Origin: Desmodesmus armatus
Lineage: Eukaryota > Chlorophyta > Chlorophyceae > Sphaeropleales > Scenedesmaceae
Direction of reading: 5' to 3'
Assembly: GCA_007449985.2 (NCBI GenBank)
Contig: VIIQ02000002.1
Location: 992,001-1,056,000, forward strand
Length of the DNA stretch: 64,000 bases
Below are positions 12,436-25,300 of this stretch, piece by piece (position 1 is the first letter of the stretch; each line of letters begins with the position of its first letter). Under the pieces are notes generated by a model, which worked only from the letters and a program-made list of their open reading frames with translations, had not been told where the DNA came from and searched no databases. A program made the translations under genes and the position numbers.

Positions 12436-13123
12436 CTTACTGCCAGGCGATGTTGGTATGCTGTTTTATGCCCAGTACTGGTCTAGTGACTGAGGCAACA
12501 GCAGAAGGGCTGTTTGCTACCCTCTGGTCACGACCCACGACAGGGCCTCTGCCCGCGAATGCTACAATAATAGGATCATTTGAGGTTTGGGTACGCTGTG
12601 TGAACCGTTTGAACACCCTTCAATTAGTGCCGGGACCCTCCAGTTCCGAGCAGCAGCACGGCAGCAATGGCAGTATCAGCCTCAAACATGCACCTGATCA
12701 AGCAGCAATAACCCAGCGACACGACTGAGAGAACTTGCGATCGCAAATGGACAGCTTACAGTTGGGTACAGTTGATTGTAACACTATGCACTATCAACGT
12801 TTCTAAATGCTCATCACCCTACTGTAGTACATCTTTTCGCATATTAACAACCAAACGCGACCTGGTCCAGAGGAGCTCGTGTCCTTGTCCTGCTGTTGCT
12901 GCTGCTGCAAGATCAGTTGTGCTGCAAGGTGCAGTTGTTAGCTTGTGCCAGGCTGCGTGTCTACACGCAATTCAGACACCTTTGAGGGTATCAAGTGCAG
13001 GCTGGAGCATCACACAATTGTGACATCAGCCCAACCCAAAAATCACTGCAGCTGGCTGTAGCATCGCCGCCAGTCTGCACCAGAAGCAGCTAAGCAAGGC
13101 TTGGAGTGGAGTCGTGTAGCAAC
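12436..13123. promoter_or_regulatory. Divergent intergenic region
   Basis: It separates the malic enzyme start (minus strand) from the start of the Gln-rich protein gene (plus strand), so it should carry both promoters. I see no clear TATA box or repeat that can be assigned. Role is inferred from position only. Confidence 0.4.
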
Positions 13124-14782
13124 ATGGTGAAGATAGGACCACTGGAGTTCACGGTGGAGACATGTGAGTGGCCTCAGGTTTTGATCGCAGATGAAGCACT
13201 CAGTGCCAGTGACTGGCATGGCACATGCAATTCTGGCAGCTGCTTGCAGCTGTCTGAGTTGGGTGAAGGGAGGGGTTACACAGCTTTGGTGCTGGTTGAG
13301 TGGGTGCAAAGCAAGCCGTGCAGCGCAGCTCACCAGTGCCCTCAATGCCACTGGCTGGCAGCAGCTGCTGCCTGCCGACAGCATTGATTTGGGAGGAAGG
13401 GTGGGATGGTGTTGCTACCTGCCAGCTTCAGCATGCAGCTGTAGCTACAGCCACAGGGTCCAGCACATGGTGTCCAACATCACCAAAGGTGCTCTCAATG
13501 CTGCCAGCCATCACATGCGTCATGGTGTCCATCCCCCCCCCCCCCACACACACACACACACAACTGGCAACTTTGCATGCAGGTGATTCTTGGGCTGGAA
13601 GCACTTCCTGTGTCCACACACACCACGAGTCAACACACACTCACACATACCCTCTTGCCGCCGCCTAGACCAAGGGCAAGGAGGTTCCCCAGCATTGGAA
13701 GGTCTGCTCACTCTACCACCGTCCACAAATGAACGTCCCACATGCTGTAAATTGTGCCCCCTTCCCCCTCCAACCCTCCTTCCTTCCCTCCCTCCCACCC
13801 ACCCCCCTACCTCCTGCCATGCAGACGAGGGTGCGGAGGTTGCTAACCGCCGCAAGTCTATGCCTGAGCCGGGCCGGTGTGCCGACCGCATTGAGGACTT
13901 TTTCACAGTGCTGTCTGGCGGTTGGAACAACAGCTGGGAGCAGCACAAGCAGGTGCTGTCACTGATGATTGAGTGCCTCAAGTCAGAGCCAGGGTGAGTC
14001 ATCTTGTTGAGCTGCCGCAACAGCCTTGTTGTGGGCCCCACAGTGGCAACCCGTACTGATTGTCAGCACAGCTCTTAGTCAGCGGGTTGTTGAGCTGCTT
14101 TATTGGCCATCCTGGGGGCTCAACTTGGCAACGTTCCACTAGTGCTTGCATAAGGCAGCAACAGTGGTTGCTGTGGCGGCAGCTTTTGAGCCTACCTGTT
14201 GGATCCCAGAATGCTTACATGTAGCCCAAATTGTTTGTCGACATCAGCTATACCCAGCCACCCTGCTGCTTGCTGACACAGCTCGCAGTTGCACCTGTTG
14301 ATGTCAGGGCCTTGCACTCACCCCTTGCATGATTGTGCTCCTGGCTGACGGGGATTGCATGTGCTCACATTCACTTTTGGATTGTCTTGGTTCACTCAGA
14401 CCACCTGTGCTTGCTGTGCTGTGCTGTGGCTGCTGTCAGGGATGAACCCAGGGACAAGTATGTGCAGCTGACGCAGGAGAGCCAATTCTGGCAAGACCAT
14501 ACAGCACGCCCGACAAAATTTGAGCGGCTACGAGCGTTAGAGCAGCAGCAGCAGGAGCAGGAGGCTCAGCAGCAGCAGCAACAGCAAGCCCACTTGCAGC
14601 AGCATCGGCAGCAACATCAGCAGGAGCAGCAGCAGCAGCAGCGTGAGCAGCAGCAGCGACATAGTGGGCAGCCAGCTCAGCAGCAGCAGCAGCAGCAGCA
14701 GGCAGCTCAGGCCTACGGATGGCTAACATGGTGGCGGCGTAGGCCTCAAACATTAGCAACAGCAGAAACAGCAGCAGAGTGA
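13124..14782 (+). CDS. Gln-rich protein of unknown function (183 aa)
   Basis: Three exons join in perfect phase: 13124-13163, 13825-13993 and 14440-14782 (TGA), 552 nt in all. The first 105 residues look folded (MVKIGPLEFTVETY..., DRIEDFFTVLSGGWNNSWEQ, ...DKYVQLTQESQFWQDHTARP). The rest is a glutamine-rich tail encoded by CAG runs, ending with an aromatic/basic patch (AYGWLTWWRRRP). I do not recognise the N-terminal domain. The gene lies between the divergent malic enzyme and a downstream lipase gene; its stop is only 290 bp from the lipase ATG. The short first exon is supported by phase and by a good GTGAGT donor, not by homology. Confidence 0.65.
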
Positions 14783-15072
14783 GATGTTGGTCTGCCAGGC
14801 TGGCCTTGTTAGGCAATTGTACAGTTGTGTTTTCAAAGTGTGAGACGCTCTCACTTAGTCAGCTGTGTGACCTTCCACCTGTAAGCGCGTCCTTGTCATG
14901 GTTCTGTGCCTGATACGCCATCCAAAGCGTCCGCTGTTCGGCTCGCGCCTTATGTACTGCGTTGTGGAGGCAGGTATTGCAGCCTTTTGTTCGCACCCAA
15001 CGGGGTTGCTTTGTTCATATTTTGAGCCCGAAGTGGACAGGCAGTTCTTCTGGACGAAACGTTGCACACGTG

Positions 15073-18000
15073 ATGGCTACACGGCGGGAAAAGCCGCGAA
15101 GGCACCTGTTGCTGTCAGGTAAGCAGTTCCGCAGCTAGAATGCTGATAAAAGCATTTAAAAGGTGTACATTTGACTTATTTAAATGATTGTATCACAGCA
15201 AGCACGCCTCGTAAGTTATCGCTGCAGATACTGCTGCAAGAACAGCATCAGTAGTCCCACTGCAACATTCTGCTGTATGATGCATGCTTCGCAGGCCTCT
15301 GCCTCCTAGCAATAATTTGCACGGCCCTTGCAGCGCATGAACCAGAGCCAGTGCTGGATGTAGTTGGTGGAGAGCTGGAGGTCACGCCACCAGCACTGGT
15401 GCCATGGGACGCAGAACCAGAGCAGCAGCAAGATGCCGCCAGCAAGCAGCACCAGCAGCAGCAGCAACCTCAAGACCAGGCCGCAGCAGCAGACCCTGAT
15501 TCAGGCACAGATGCATCCGCATTAGTGCCGGTACCGTCACTGTCCCCCTCCCCAGCCCCCAAACTGGCCACCATCCTGCCCCTGATGCCCATGGTACTGC
15601 CAGGCTGTCCCTTTGACAGCATCCTAGACAGCAACAAAGCTTGGGACTTCCCCAAAAACTGGGCCAGCATGACTCTGGAGCAGCAGGCCTTGCACCCCAT
15701 CAACCTGCTGCTGATGAACATGGTGGGGGTGCCCTCCACAGACATGATGAGTATGATCAACCCCTGCCTGCACAGCTGGGGGATGGTCAAGGGCTCTATT
15801 ACTAAGATCGTGAAGGACTACAAAGTGGGCAACAGCATCACAATGAAGACGGTGGTGCTGGTGTTCAGGACGAAGAAGCACGTCTGGGTGGTGTTCAGGT
15901 GAGGGGTTCCTCACCACGGCTAGCAGCAGCAGCAGTGAAGACTGAGAGGCAGGGCTGATCAACTGAGGCAAAAGCCAGCACACCAGGAGACAAGGGCTAG
16001 CAGCTGGGGTGGTTGTACATGCACCCCACAGTCGCCAGCCAGCACCAACCATGCAGCCAACCAGCTCCCTGCCCCTGCGTTCTGTGCCTTTGCTCTCCTC
16101 ATTTCAGCGTCGGCGGATTGATTTCTTCGACTGTCATACGGCTGTCATGAGCCTAAGCATGGGCTTCACGGCCACTACATTCCTGAACTCCCTCTGTCTT
16201 CCTCCCCTGCCCCCATGTCCCCCAGGGCCACTGATGACGACTGGGCTGCAGACTTTGACTGCATGTACACCAGTGACCTCCGCAAGAAGATGAATGTGCC
16301 CACACCACCCCTGGGTGCACCTAAGCTGCAGCTGCACAGGGGCTTCTGGTCAGCATACTCGGCAGTGGACAAGCAGCTGATGCAGGAGGTCAACAAGCAG
16401 CTCAAACTGGTCAAGGTGAGACATGGGGGCATGGCTGGTGCAATGCTGATGCATGTGGTGTGGACCCAGCAGCAGCGGTGGTGGTGGTGGCTCAAAAGCA
16501 GCAGCAGCAGCGATGTGAGCTGTTGAAACCAGAGCAGCAGCAGTAGCAGCTGGAGCAGAAGCAGCAACAACTGCCAGTGGGCATATTGTGTGCCTGCAGA
16601 ATAGACAGTCGGACCTCAACTACACACCGTCCACCATATCCCTGCCCCACACGCTGCCACTTGTGCCAATTTCCCGCCGTGTCTCATCATGGCTGCAGAC
16701 CAACAACCCCTTCCAGAAGCCACAGGTGTGGCTGGCAGGTCACAGCCTAGGTGGCGCTCTGTCCACCATCGCAGCCTTCCGCATGCAGTACGACCCCAAA
16801 TTTGCCGGCGAGATCGCCGGCATCGTCACATACGGCAGCCCACGTGTCGGCAACGAGGTCTGGCAGCAGCTCTACCAAGACAAACTGATGGACAAAACCC
16901 TGCGGTTCAGTAACCACAGAGACCTCTTTGCAGCGCTTCCAGCCAAGGGGCAGTTCTGCCTGTCCAGCTCTCCATTGAAGACCGTATTCAGCTTCAGGCA
17001 TGTGGGCAGGGCTGTGCTGCTGTGCCCTAGTACCACCCAGCCAGGCCTTCAAGAGTTCAAGTTCTACCCCAAGGGTACAGAGACCTCCTGCAAGACCGGC
17101 GAGACCCTCATCATAGGGACACACCTGCTGGGTCACTACTTTGACGGCTGGCGGAGGGCGTATGCGCATTTGAAGGGCCTTGCGGCAGCTACTGTGCTGT
17201 CCGGGGGGCCCCACGTGCGCTCGGTGATGTGTGCGCAGTGTGCACTGGCTGTGAAGCCTTACCCGCTGCCAGACAACAAAGCCGCGCGTAATGACGGTGT
17301 CGTCACGTGCGTGGACAGCCGCAGCTGCAATGATAAGGAGCTCTTCAGCGTGGTCAGCTGGGCGGGGCTGTTCCCGACCGCGTTCTTCCGCTCGGACGCG
17401 GTCTGCGACAGTGCGACGGCGCTGTGCCAGGTGCCGTCCCAGGCCCTGACGACGGTGCAGAACAAACTCATGGAGATAGCGCCTAACATTACAGCGGCCA
17501 TGGGTGCGTTTGCGTCCAAGGCGCTTGCGAACAACCCTGTGGCTGCGTTCTTCCAGGGTATGGGTGGCATCAATATGACAAGCTTCATGGCGGCTTACAA
17601 CGGTGGCAACTTCACGAATGCCCTGGGAGGTATAGGGTTCGGCCAGCAGGACGGTAGTAAGGTACATGACGGCAAGGCAGTGGCGAGTCCAGGTGTTGTG
17701 GAAGAAGAAGAGGAGGAGAGTGAGGGGGCTGAACATGAGGAGGGTGAGGGTGTGAAGGGTGTGAATGCAGCCTCGTTTGCTGGTGTTGCTGTGTCTGGCC
17801 TCTCTGGCAGTGAGCTGGTGGTGGAGCCATCGATGGATGGGGACATCATTGTCACACCAGAGGGACAGGAGAGCAGCAGCAACAGTAGCAGCAGCAACAG
17901 CAACAACAACAGCAACGAAAGCAGCAGCAGCAGCGCGCCTGATAGCGTGCATGGGGCGCATGGCCAGGCGCACGGCAAGCAGCAGCACCACCAAGCAGCC

Positions 18001-18246
18001 AAGGCAGCGAAGGCAGCGTCGGCAGCAGCAGAGCCCAGCGAAGAGGGTGATGCAGAGGACCTACCTGTCAGCATAGCTGCTGACAGTAGTGAGGATGGTA
18101 GTGAGGTTGGTGGTGAGAAAGATGGTGGTGGCGAGCCATCAGCAGCAGCTGTCAAGCCAGCGGGGAGCAGGCCCAGGGTGTTGGATGTGATGGGTGGCTT
18201 TGTGGCTGGCTTCTGGAGCCACCTGCAACCCAAGGCGCTGGGTTGA
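15073..18246 (+). CDS. Secreted class 3 (triacylglycerol) lipase, about 795 aa
   Basis: Four exons join in phase: 15073-15118, 15295-15898, 16226-16415, 16699-18246 (TGA). The start was chosen because exon 1 plus exon 2 gives a textbook signal peptide: basic MATRREKPRRH, a hydrophobic stretch, and cleavage after TALA near residue 29. A Gln/Ala/Pro linker follows. The lipase domain has the oxyanion-region strand (VWVVFRATDDDW), the nucleophile elbow GHSLGGAL with Ser296, the strand IVTYGSPRVGN, likely Asp355 (NHRDLFAALP) and likely His426 (LGHYFDGW). The family usually has RGT where this has RAT. The last exon adds a long low-complexity tail rich in Glu, Ser and Asn that ends VLDVMGGFVAGFW. 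Expected reaction is ester hydrolysis of acylglycerols or galactolipids after entry into the secretory route or plastid. I placed exon 4 at 16699 because it gives the normal spacing to GHSLGG; an acceptor at 16600 is also in phase. Confidence 0.85.
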
Positions 18247-19379
18247 GCCTGGTTCTTGCACTGACATTGGCTGCAGCATATGCTTCTAGGTGTTGTTGTT
18301 GTCTCTGCTGCTGCTGTTGGCATGTGCAGTGAGCACGTGAGCAGCCTGCAGTGGTTGGTGTGTGATGGTTATGCATGTGCAGCAGGGTTTGGCTTCGCTG
18401 CTGCAAATGTGTAGGGGTTTCAGAAACTTTGTGTAGGAATTTCTTATTGAATGTCTGTGCCTTTATAGTTGTGTGGCAGCTTGGCGATGAACCAACTTGG
18501 TTCCGGGTATGGTGCACACTACTGTTGCACCCACCACGTCCACTCGGCAACTAGCCTACTGTGTGGTGTGTTTAGCCTGCTGGGTCCGCATTTTGTGCCA
18601 CAAAATGCAGTGTCACTGCTTTCCTTTGCTGCATAAGGATGGTCAAGACCAGGCTGAGCATCTGTGATCTGTCGGGCTGTGATCTTGGGGCTGGCAGCTG
18701 TGACACACCGCTAGGCTCAGGCTGTGCGCAGGATACCCCACACCAGCAGTACACCGATGGGTAAACTGCAAGTCAGTCATGACATGTGCTGAGTTGACCA
18801 GTCCAGGGTACCTACTGCAGCAGTAGTTTTGGGGGCCAGCTGCAGAGATCCAATGTGCCACCTGATCCCTGGCTGTGATAGAGATTGTATTTGTCAAGGT
18901 TTTGTGGCCCTCGTGCATCCTCGAAGTGAACAAGACTTGAGTGCGCATGCCAGGCTGGCAGCAGCAGCAGCAGCAGCAGCAAGCTGCCAAAAGTAGCAGC
19001 AGGCATGTCCACAAGACGTGATGCTTCCTGCTGTAGCTTTTTCAAACACACTGAGATTTGATGATGGACACATGTTCTAGCTGGGAGGTCCGGTCAAGCT
19101 TGATCAACTGGACTCTGGACCAGCACCTCCTAGACACAACGAGGCTGCGTCACTTCAATACACATACAACCTGAGGACAGCTGGTGTGGATAGTGCTTGT
19201 TTTCTACACGTGTCACCAGCCAAGTTCCCAAAAAACCTAGAGCCCCAACTCGAACAGGCCAGCAGCGAGAGGACACTGTCTCGATCGTGTGCTGAAGCTC
19301 TCGATTTTTGTTGCCTGGGCTGCAGAGTGCAGCTGCCCCCTTCCTCGCCCCACTTCATAGGTTATGCTGAGCTAGCAGC
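18247..19379. other. Gene-free stretch between lipase and pyruvate carboxylase
   Basis: It holds the lipase 3' flank and the pyruvate carboxylase 5' flank. A CAG run lies at 18959-18980. No protein-like frame was found on either strand. Confidence 0.4.
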
Positions 19380-22300
19380 ATGAAGATGAAGCAAGTCCCT
19401 ACCTCGGGGCGTCGTCTCGTTTCTTGCAATGTGCTAAATGCGCGCCAGCAGCCCTGCAGGCTCCAGCGTCGCCCACCACAGCACCATCGTGCCTGCCCGT
19501 CAGTAGTACCAGCGTCCCTGCTCCAGCAGCCGCGCATTCAGGCTCTGGACGTGGAGGAAAGCATCAGCAGGAATGTTGTCACGCGTGTGTCCCACAACGA
19601 TGGTCTCGAGGTGAGACCCGACACAGAAGCAGCAGCCAACCGACAGCAGAACTGCTGCTGGAGCCAATCCTGAGCTGCTGCTTGTTGCTCGCAGACTTTC
19701 CACACCGGAGAGGTGCCATTCAACAAGATCATGGCAGCCAACCGTGGCGAGATCGCCATCAGGGTGTTCAGGGCAGGAACTGAGCTGGGCCTGCGCACGG
19801 TGGGTCAAACAGGGTTGTCACTCTGCAATTGCTGCACCTGCACCCCATACATCCTGCAAGCATGCCCGTTACACAAACACCCAATTCAATTACCTTTTGC
19901 ATGCAAAGTCAGCCCTGGTGCCATCCTGCAGAGCCGCACTTCCCGACTCTTATCAACCAAAACCCCAACCGCTGTGCTGACCCAAGCAACCGTTAATCTT
20001 CCTGCAGGTGGCCATCTACAGTCCTGCAGACCGCCTGCAGTCCCACAGATACAACGCAGACGAGTCGTACTGCGTTGGCACGGCAGACATGCAGCCTGTG
20101 TCCTGCTACCTTGACATTGAGTCGATCATCAAGGTAGCAAAGGAGGCAGAGGTGGATGCAATCCACCCCGGCTATGGCTTCCTGTCAGAGAACACAACAT
20201 TTGCCAGGCGCTGTGCTGAGGAGGGCATCGTGTTCATTGGACCCAGGGCAGAGACGATTGAGGTGTGTGCGTGGGCACCTTCGCTAGGAGTGCTTTACTT
20301 GCTATTTGGGGGGGGGGGGGGGGAGCCAGGAGGGGCTGATGTTGATGGTGTGTTTCGATGGTGTTGCAGGGGTGTTGGGATGGCAGGGGTGTTGGGATGG
20401 CAGGGATGAGGAGGGGTGGTATGGGGAGGGAGGCGGCTGGAACGGGATGTATGTGTGGGGACACACCCCTCCAGCAGTGGAGCAGCCGCAGCATGGTGTT
20501 GCCAACATTGTGTGTGTCGGTAGGCCGTGCAGCACACCCCCAGAACACAGCCACAGCGTATCTTGTGCACACGCAGTACCCAGCCGCAGCGGGTCGTGTG
20601 CAGCAGCCGACATGCATCTGGCGTCAGCCAGCAACTACTAGTTGATTTCGTCATGCTGAAGTTCGTTTTTCAGCAGTTGAACCAGGCTACCATAAGGCAG
20701 CTGTGTCACAATGTCATGTTGTGTGGTGCCGTGTGGTGTTGTGCAGGCCATGGGTGACAAGACAGCAGCTCGGCGTGCTGCCATTGAGGTTGGTGTGCCC
20801 ATTGTGCCAGGCACCAACCAGGCCCTGAAGGATGCTGAGGAGGCTAAGGCCTTTGCAGACGAGGTGAGAGGGGGGGGGGGACACAGCCAGCAGGGGGGGG
20901 GGCGGAGTGAAGGGAGAAGGAAGTATGCATCTCAAGAGGGTGCACGGCGGGCGCAGCTGGAAAGGGTGGACGGCAGGCTGAGGGGAGGCAGGGAAGGACA
21001 AAGAGGGAGGGGGGAGTGGGAGGAGGAGAGGGATAGAGGGAGAGGGGGTGTGCAGGGTGTAAGCAAGAAGGGAAAGATGTTGAGGGTGGCAGAGTGCAGC
21101 ATATTGGGCAGGGCAGGGTGCTAGTGGTGGTCGCTGCCACCGACATATGAATGGTTAACCGGAAACTCTTGCTTTGACAATGCAATCATTGCAGTGCGCC
21201 AGCTGCAAGCTTAGCACAGCACAGGCAGCTGTGTGCGGGGGGCTCTACATGGGCAGCAGCTGCTGGGTGATGCTGAGCAGCACCTGCTGCATGTGCCGGG
21301 GGAGCTTGTGTTGACTGGCATGTTGCGCGTGGGCTCCCATCCCCTCAACATCCTAGTGGGACATGTACAATCATGATGTCTGAGGCGCTTGAAGTGGCAT
21401 GCACATTGTTGGAGACGCTCACAAAGCAAATGCTTACAAGGCTCTTGTCCCTGATTGTGTCTGTGTGTGTCTCTGTGTGTCTGCACAGGTGGGCTACCCA
21501 GTCATTCTGAAGGCTTCTATGGGTGGTGGAGGCAGGGGCATGCGTGTGGTGCGCAACGGTGAGTTGCAGGACCAAGAGCAGCAGCACAAGGAGCAGCAGC
21601 AAAGTGGCTGGCGTGCGTGTCACAAGGTCCCCTGGCAGCAGTGCAGGCACACAGTGCTGTCTCAAGTGCCATGGGAATAGCTTGTGTGATGATGAGCTGG
21701 GGTGCAGGGCGCGTGCAGCAGCACACTAGCTCCTCGCCATGCCAGCTGTCAGCAGCAGGCTGCCTGCCACTGGTCTGGGTGGAAACAGCACTGGTGCCAC
21801 TCATATGCTGGGATGTGTGCTCAGCACAGTGCTGCCTGCCCCTCACTTGTGTGTCTTGCGCCATGTGTGCTGTGTGTGTCTCCCCTCAGACTTTGAGATG
21901 GTTGACCTGTTCAACCGTGCCTCCAACGAGGCCCAGGCAGCCTTTGGTGACGGCAGCATGTTTGTTGAGAAGTATGTTGAGGAGCCGCGACACATTGAGA
22001 TCCAGATCCTGGCAGACAGCTACGGCAATGTGGTGCACCTCTATGAGCGCGACTGCAGCGTGCAGCGCCGCCACCAGAAGGTGCGCGCTGTGTGCTGGGG
22101 ACGGGGGACGGGGAGGGATAGCGAAGGATGCTGGGGCTACAGGAGCAGGCGCTGCAGCAACAGCTGTTTTGGAAGCAAGGCGCAGCAGGGCGGAAAGCAG
22201 CAACGCGCACAGGACGGCAGCAAGCAGTACGGTGGCAGCAGGGCAGCTGTATGTGGCGAGCTGTAGCAACAGCTAGTTTGAAACAAGGCGCAGCAGGGGG

Positions 22301-25300
22301 GGCAAGCAGCACATACGCACAGGACGTTTGCTGGGGAGCAGCAAGCTGGGTGGGCCAGCAGGGTGTGAGGAGGTATGTGCAGCAGCAGCAGACAACGCAT
22401 GGGTGTAATTCTCTTATTAGCCTTATACGCATGTGTAGAAACAGCAGCTGGCAGCTGGCAGCACTCCTGTACATCCGGTAGCACAGGCTGTTGACAGGTA
22501 CAGGCATGCTCTGATAAGGCTGGCCTGTGGTGTTGTGTGGCTTGTGCTGCTCGTCCTGCTGCTGTTGCAGGTGGTTGAGATCGCCCCTGCCCCCAACCTT
22601 GCTCAGGGTATCAAGGATGCCCTGTATGCAGACGCTGTCAAGCTGGCCAGGCATGTGGGCTACAGGAACGCAGGTGTGTTGGTGCTCGACTGCACCTGTT
22701 ATATATATGCCCCATGAGCCTCACAGCAAGGCTTACAGCAGGTCTCTGTGCCTCTGCAGTTTTCTCTACAAAGCGACTCTCACTTTGCACGCGAGCCCAA
22801 AGGAACAATTAGCAGACCAGGTCAAGCTTTGCACTCCACTGAACACCTCACCCAGCGGTACCTTGATTTCAACCTGCACCGCACCCCTCGTGCCTCATGT
22901 GCTCCCCAGGTACTGTTGAGTTCATGGTTGACAAGCACGGCAAGCACTACTTCCTGGAGGTCAACCCCCGTGTGCAGGTGGAGCACACCGTCACAGAGGA
23001 GGTCACTGGCGTGGACATCGTGCAGTCACAGATCAAGATTGCTGGAGGGGCCAGCCTGGCAGACCTGGGCCTGGGCACACAGGCGGATGTGCCACCACCA
23101 AGGGGTATGCCATCCAGTGCCGTGTGACATCAGAGGACCCAGAGCAGAACTTCCAGGTGGGTTTGGGGGGATGTGCTGTAGTAACCGCTGGGTAGGTAGC
23201 TGTTTGCTTTGCCAACAGCTCCCAGCTCCAGGCATGGCTGGTGCGCGCTTTGGTCTTGTGAATATGTTACGCCCTGACGCAGCAGCAATGGTCATTGCGG
23301 CCTACTCTTTAGTCTTCCAGCTTCATGGTGCTATAGTCATATGTGTGTGCCTTGTGCTGCTGCGGCTGCTGCTGCTATTGCAGCCTGACAGCGGTCGCCT
23401 GGAGGCGTACAGGCCCCCTGGTGGTCCCGGCATCCGCCTGGACAGTGCCGTGACTGCTGGCAACGTTGTGAGCCGCTACTACGACTCGCTGCTGTCCAAG
23501 GTCATCTCCAGCGCACCCACCTTTGACAAGGCAGTGCAGCGCATGGCACGCGCCCTGCAGGAGTTCCAGGTGTGTGCTGACTCTGGGTTGGACTCACGGT
23601 TGGGCTATGATTGGGTCAGGTAGCTAGGAAGTGTACGCTTGAGGAGTGCATGTAGTACTCTAAGGATGGCAGCTGAGGCTACAGTCATTCTGCCAAGCGG
23701 CAAAGCAGTTTTTGGTTTACAATGGAATGCCATATATGTGCTCCACACTGCACCTGCTTACCCCCACCGTCCTCCCTGCCTGCCTGCCTTCTTTCCTGCA
23801 GATCCGTGGCATCAAGACCAACATTCCCTTCATGGAGAATGTGCTGCGCCACCCCGTGTTCCTCAACGGTGCCGCCACCACTGGCTTCATTGAGACATAC
23901 TCCAAGGAGCTGTTCAAGTTTGAGGGGCACAGCAACATCCGCGCCAACAAGCTGCTGCTGTACCTCGCTGACATGGTGAGCAGGGGCCTCAACTGCCTGA
24001 GTGCCAGCGCAGCTGTCCTGCAGTACTACTGGGTAGTTTGCTTGCAGCACGGCTGGGACTGCAGGCCTGTTGGCGCTCACAGGGCAAACCCAGCATGCCT
24101 CGAGCTCTGCTGTGATGTACTGCAGCACATCTTGCATCATGTTGCACATCAGACTGCAGCATGGTGCAAGCTGTGCTGGGAAGAAACTGCAGCACACCAT
24201 GAGGTGTGCTGGGGTTGTTTTGTGAGTGTTCAGCAGGCCGGCAGGTGCCCGCTGTGCTGCCGGCCCCCTGCTGTACATGCATGTGCGTGACACCTTGCTG
24301 TCACTACAGCTGTTGGCAGTGGCTGTGATGTGTTGACGAAGTGCGTTTCCTGATGTTGCCGTTGCTGTAGGTGGTGAACGGCCCCGACCACCCCGGTGCC
24401 GTGGGCCCTCCCCCTGCCAGGCGTGCCCCCCCAGCCCCTGCAGTGCCTGCTGAGCTGGCAGGCAAGCCCCTGACGGGCTGGAGGGACGTGTATGTGCGGG
24501 AGGGAGCAGATGGCTGGGCCAAGGCGGTTAGGGCACACTCTGGCGTGCTGCTGACTGACACAACTATGTGAGTAGTATGCTGCTGTAGGCATAGCACAAC
24601 AGGTGGACTTCCAGGGGCAGCCTTCGCCACTGGAGTATGCCTACATGGCTACAGACGTGTAGGAGCTGTGGGGTGGTAGCTTGTCCTGCATGTTTCTGTG
24701 CAAACGCCCTGGTTTTCATCTGTGCTGAGCATGCATGTGCTGACTGCATGCACTGCATGGGTTGTTTTCCTGCAGGCGTGACGCCCACCAGTCCCTGATC
24801 GCCACACGCATGCGCACACACGACATGGTCAAGGCAGCACCAGCCACAGCGGCCATTTTGGCCCCTGCCGGTAGCTTGGAGATGTGGGGTGGCGCCACCT
24901 TTGATGTTGCGTTGCGGTTCCTGCATGAGTGCCCGTGGAGGAGGCTGGAGCAGCTGAGGGAGCAGGTGCCCAACATCCCCTTCCAGGTGTGTGCTGGCAG
25001 ACACCCAGGTCATTCACTCTTAGTCCAGGGCAAGGCAAGAAGCAGTCTTTGGGGTTGGTGGTAGGGCAGAGGTATTTTGAGGCTGTGTTTGCTTGTGCAC
25101 ATGATGAGCCTTGTGGAGTACTCATCGGATGCAGCTTGTATGTTCTTGTGTAGAGGTGAGGATGTGTGACCAAAGGTGTGTGTGGTTTCTTCCCCTGCGT
25201 GTTTGCGTGCCTGTGCAGATGCTGCTGCGTGGTGCCAACGCTGTGGGGTACACCAGCTATCCCGACAACGTGGTTGACGAGTTCTGCCGCCAGGCTAAGA

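Noticed and set aside
16588..16698. N-terminal extension of the lipase last exon starting at an internal ATG
   Set aside because: Class 3 lipase spacing to GHSLGG fits an acceptor at 16698, and the true start with a signal peptide lies at 15073.
16747..17994. 415-residue open frame on the minus strand opposite the lipase
   Set aside because: The plus strand carries an unmistakable lipase in phase with upstream exons; the antisense frame has no recognisable motif.
20263..20746. Poly-G rich open frames between pyruvate carboxylase exons
   Set aside because: They are intronic low-complexity reads; the flanking exons join in phase without them.
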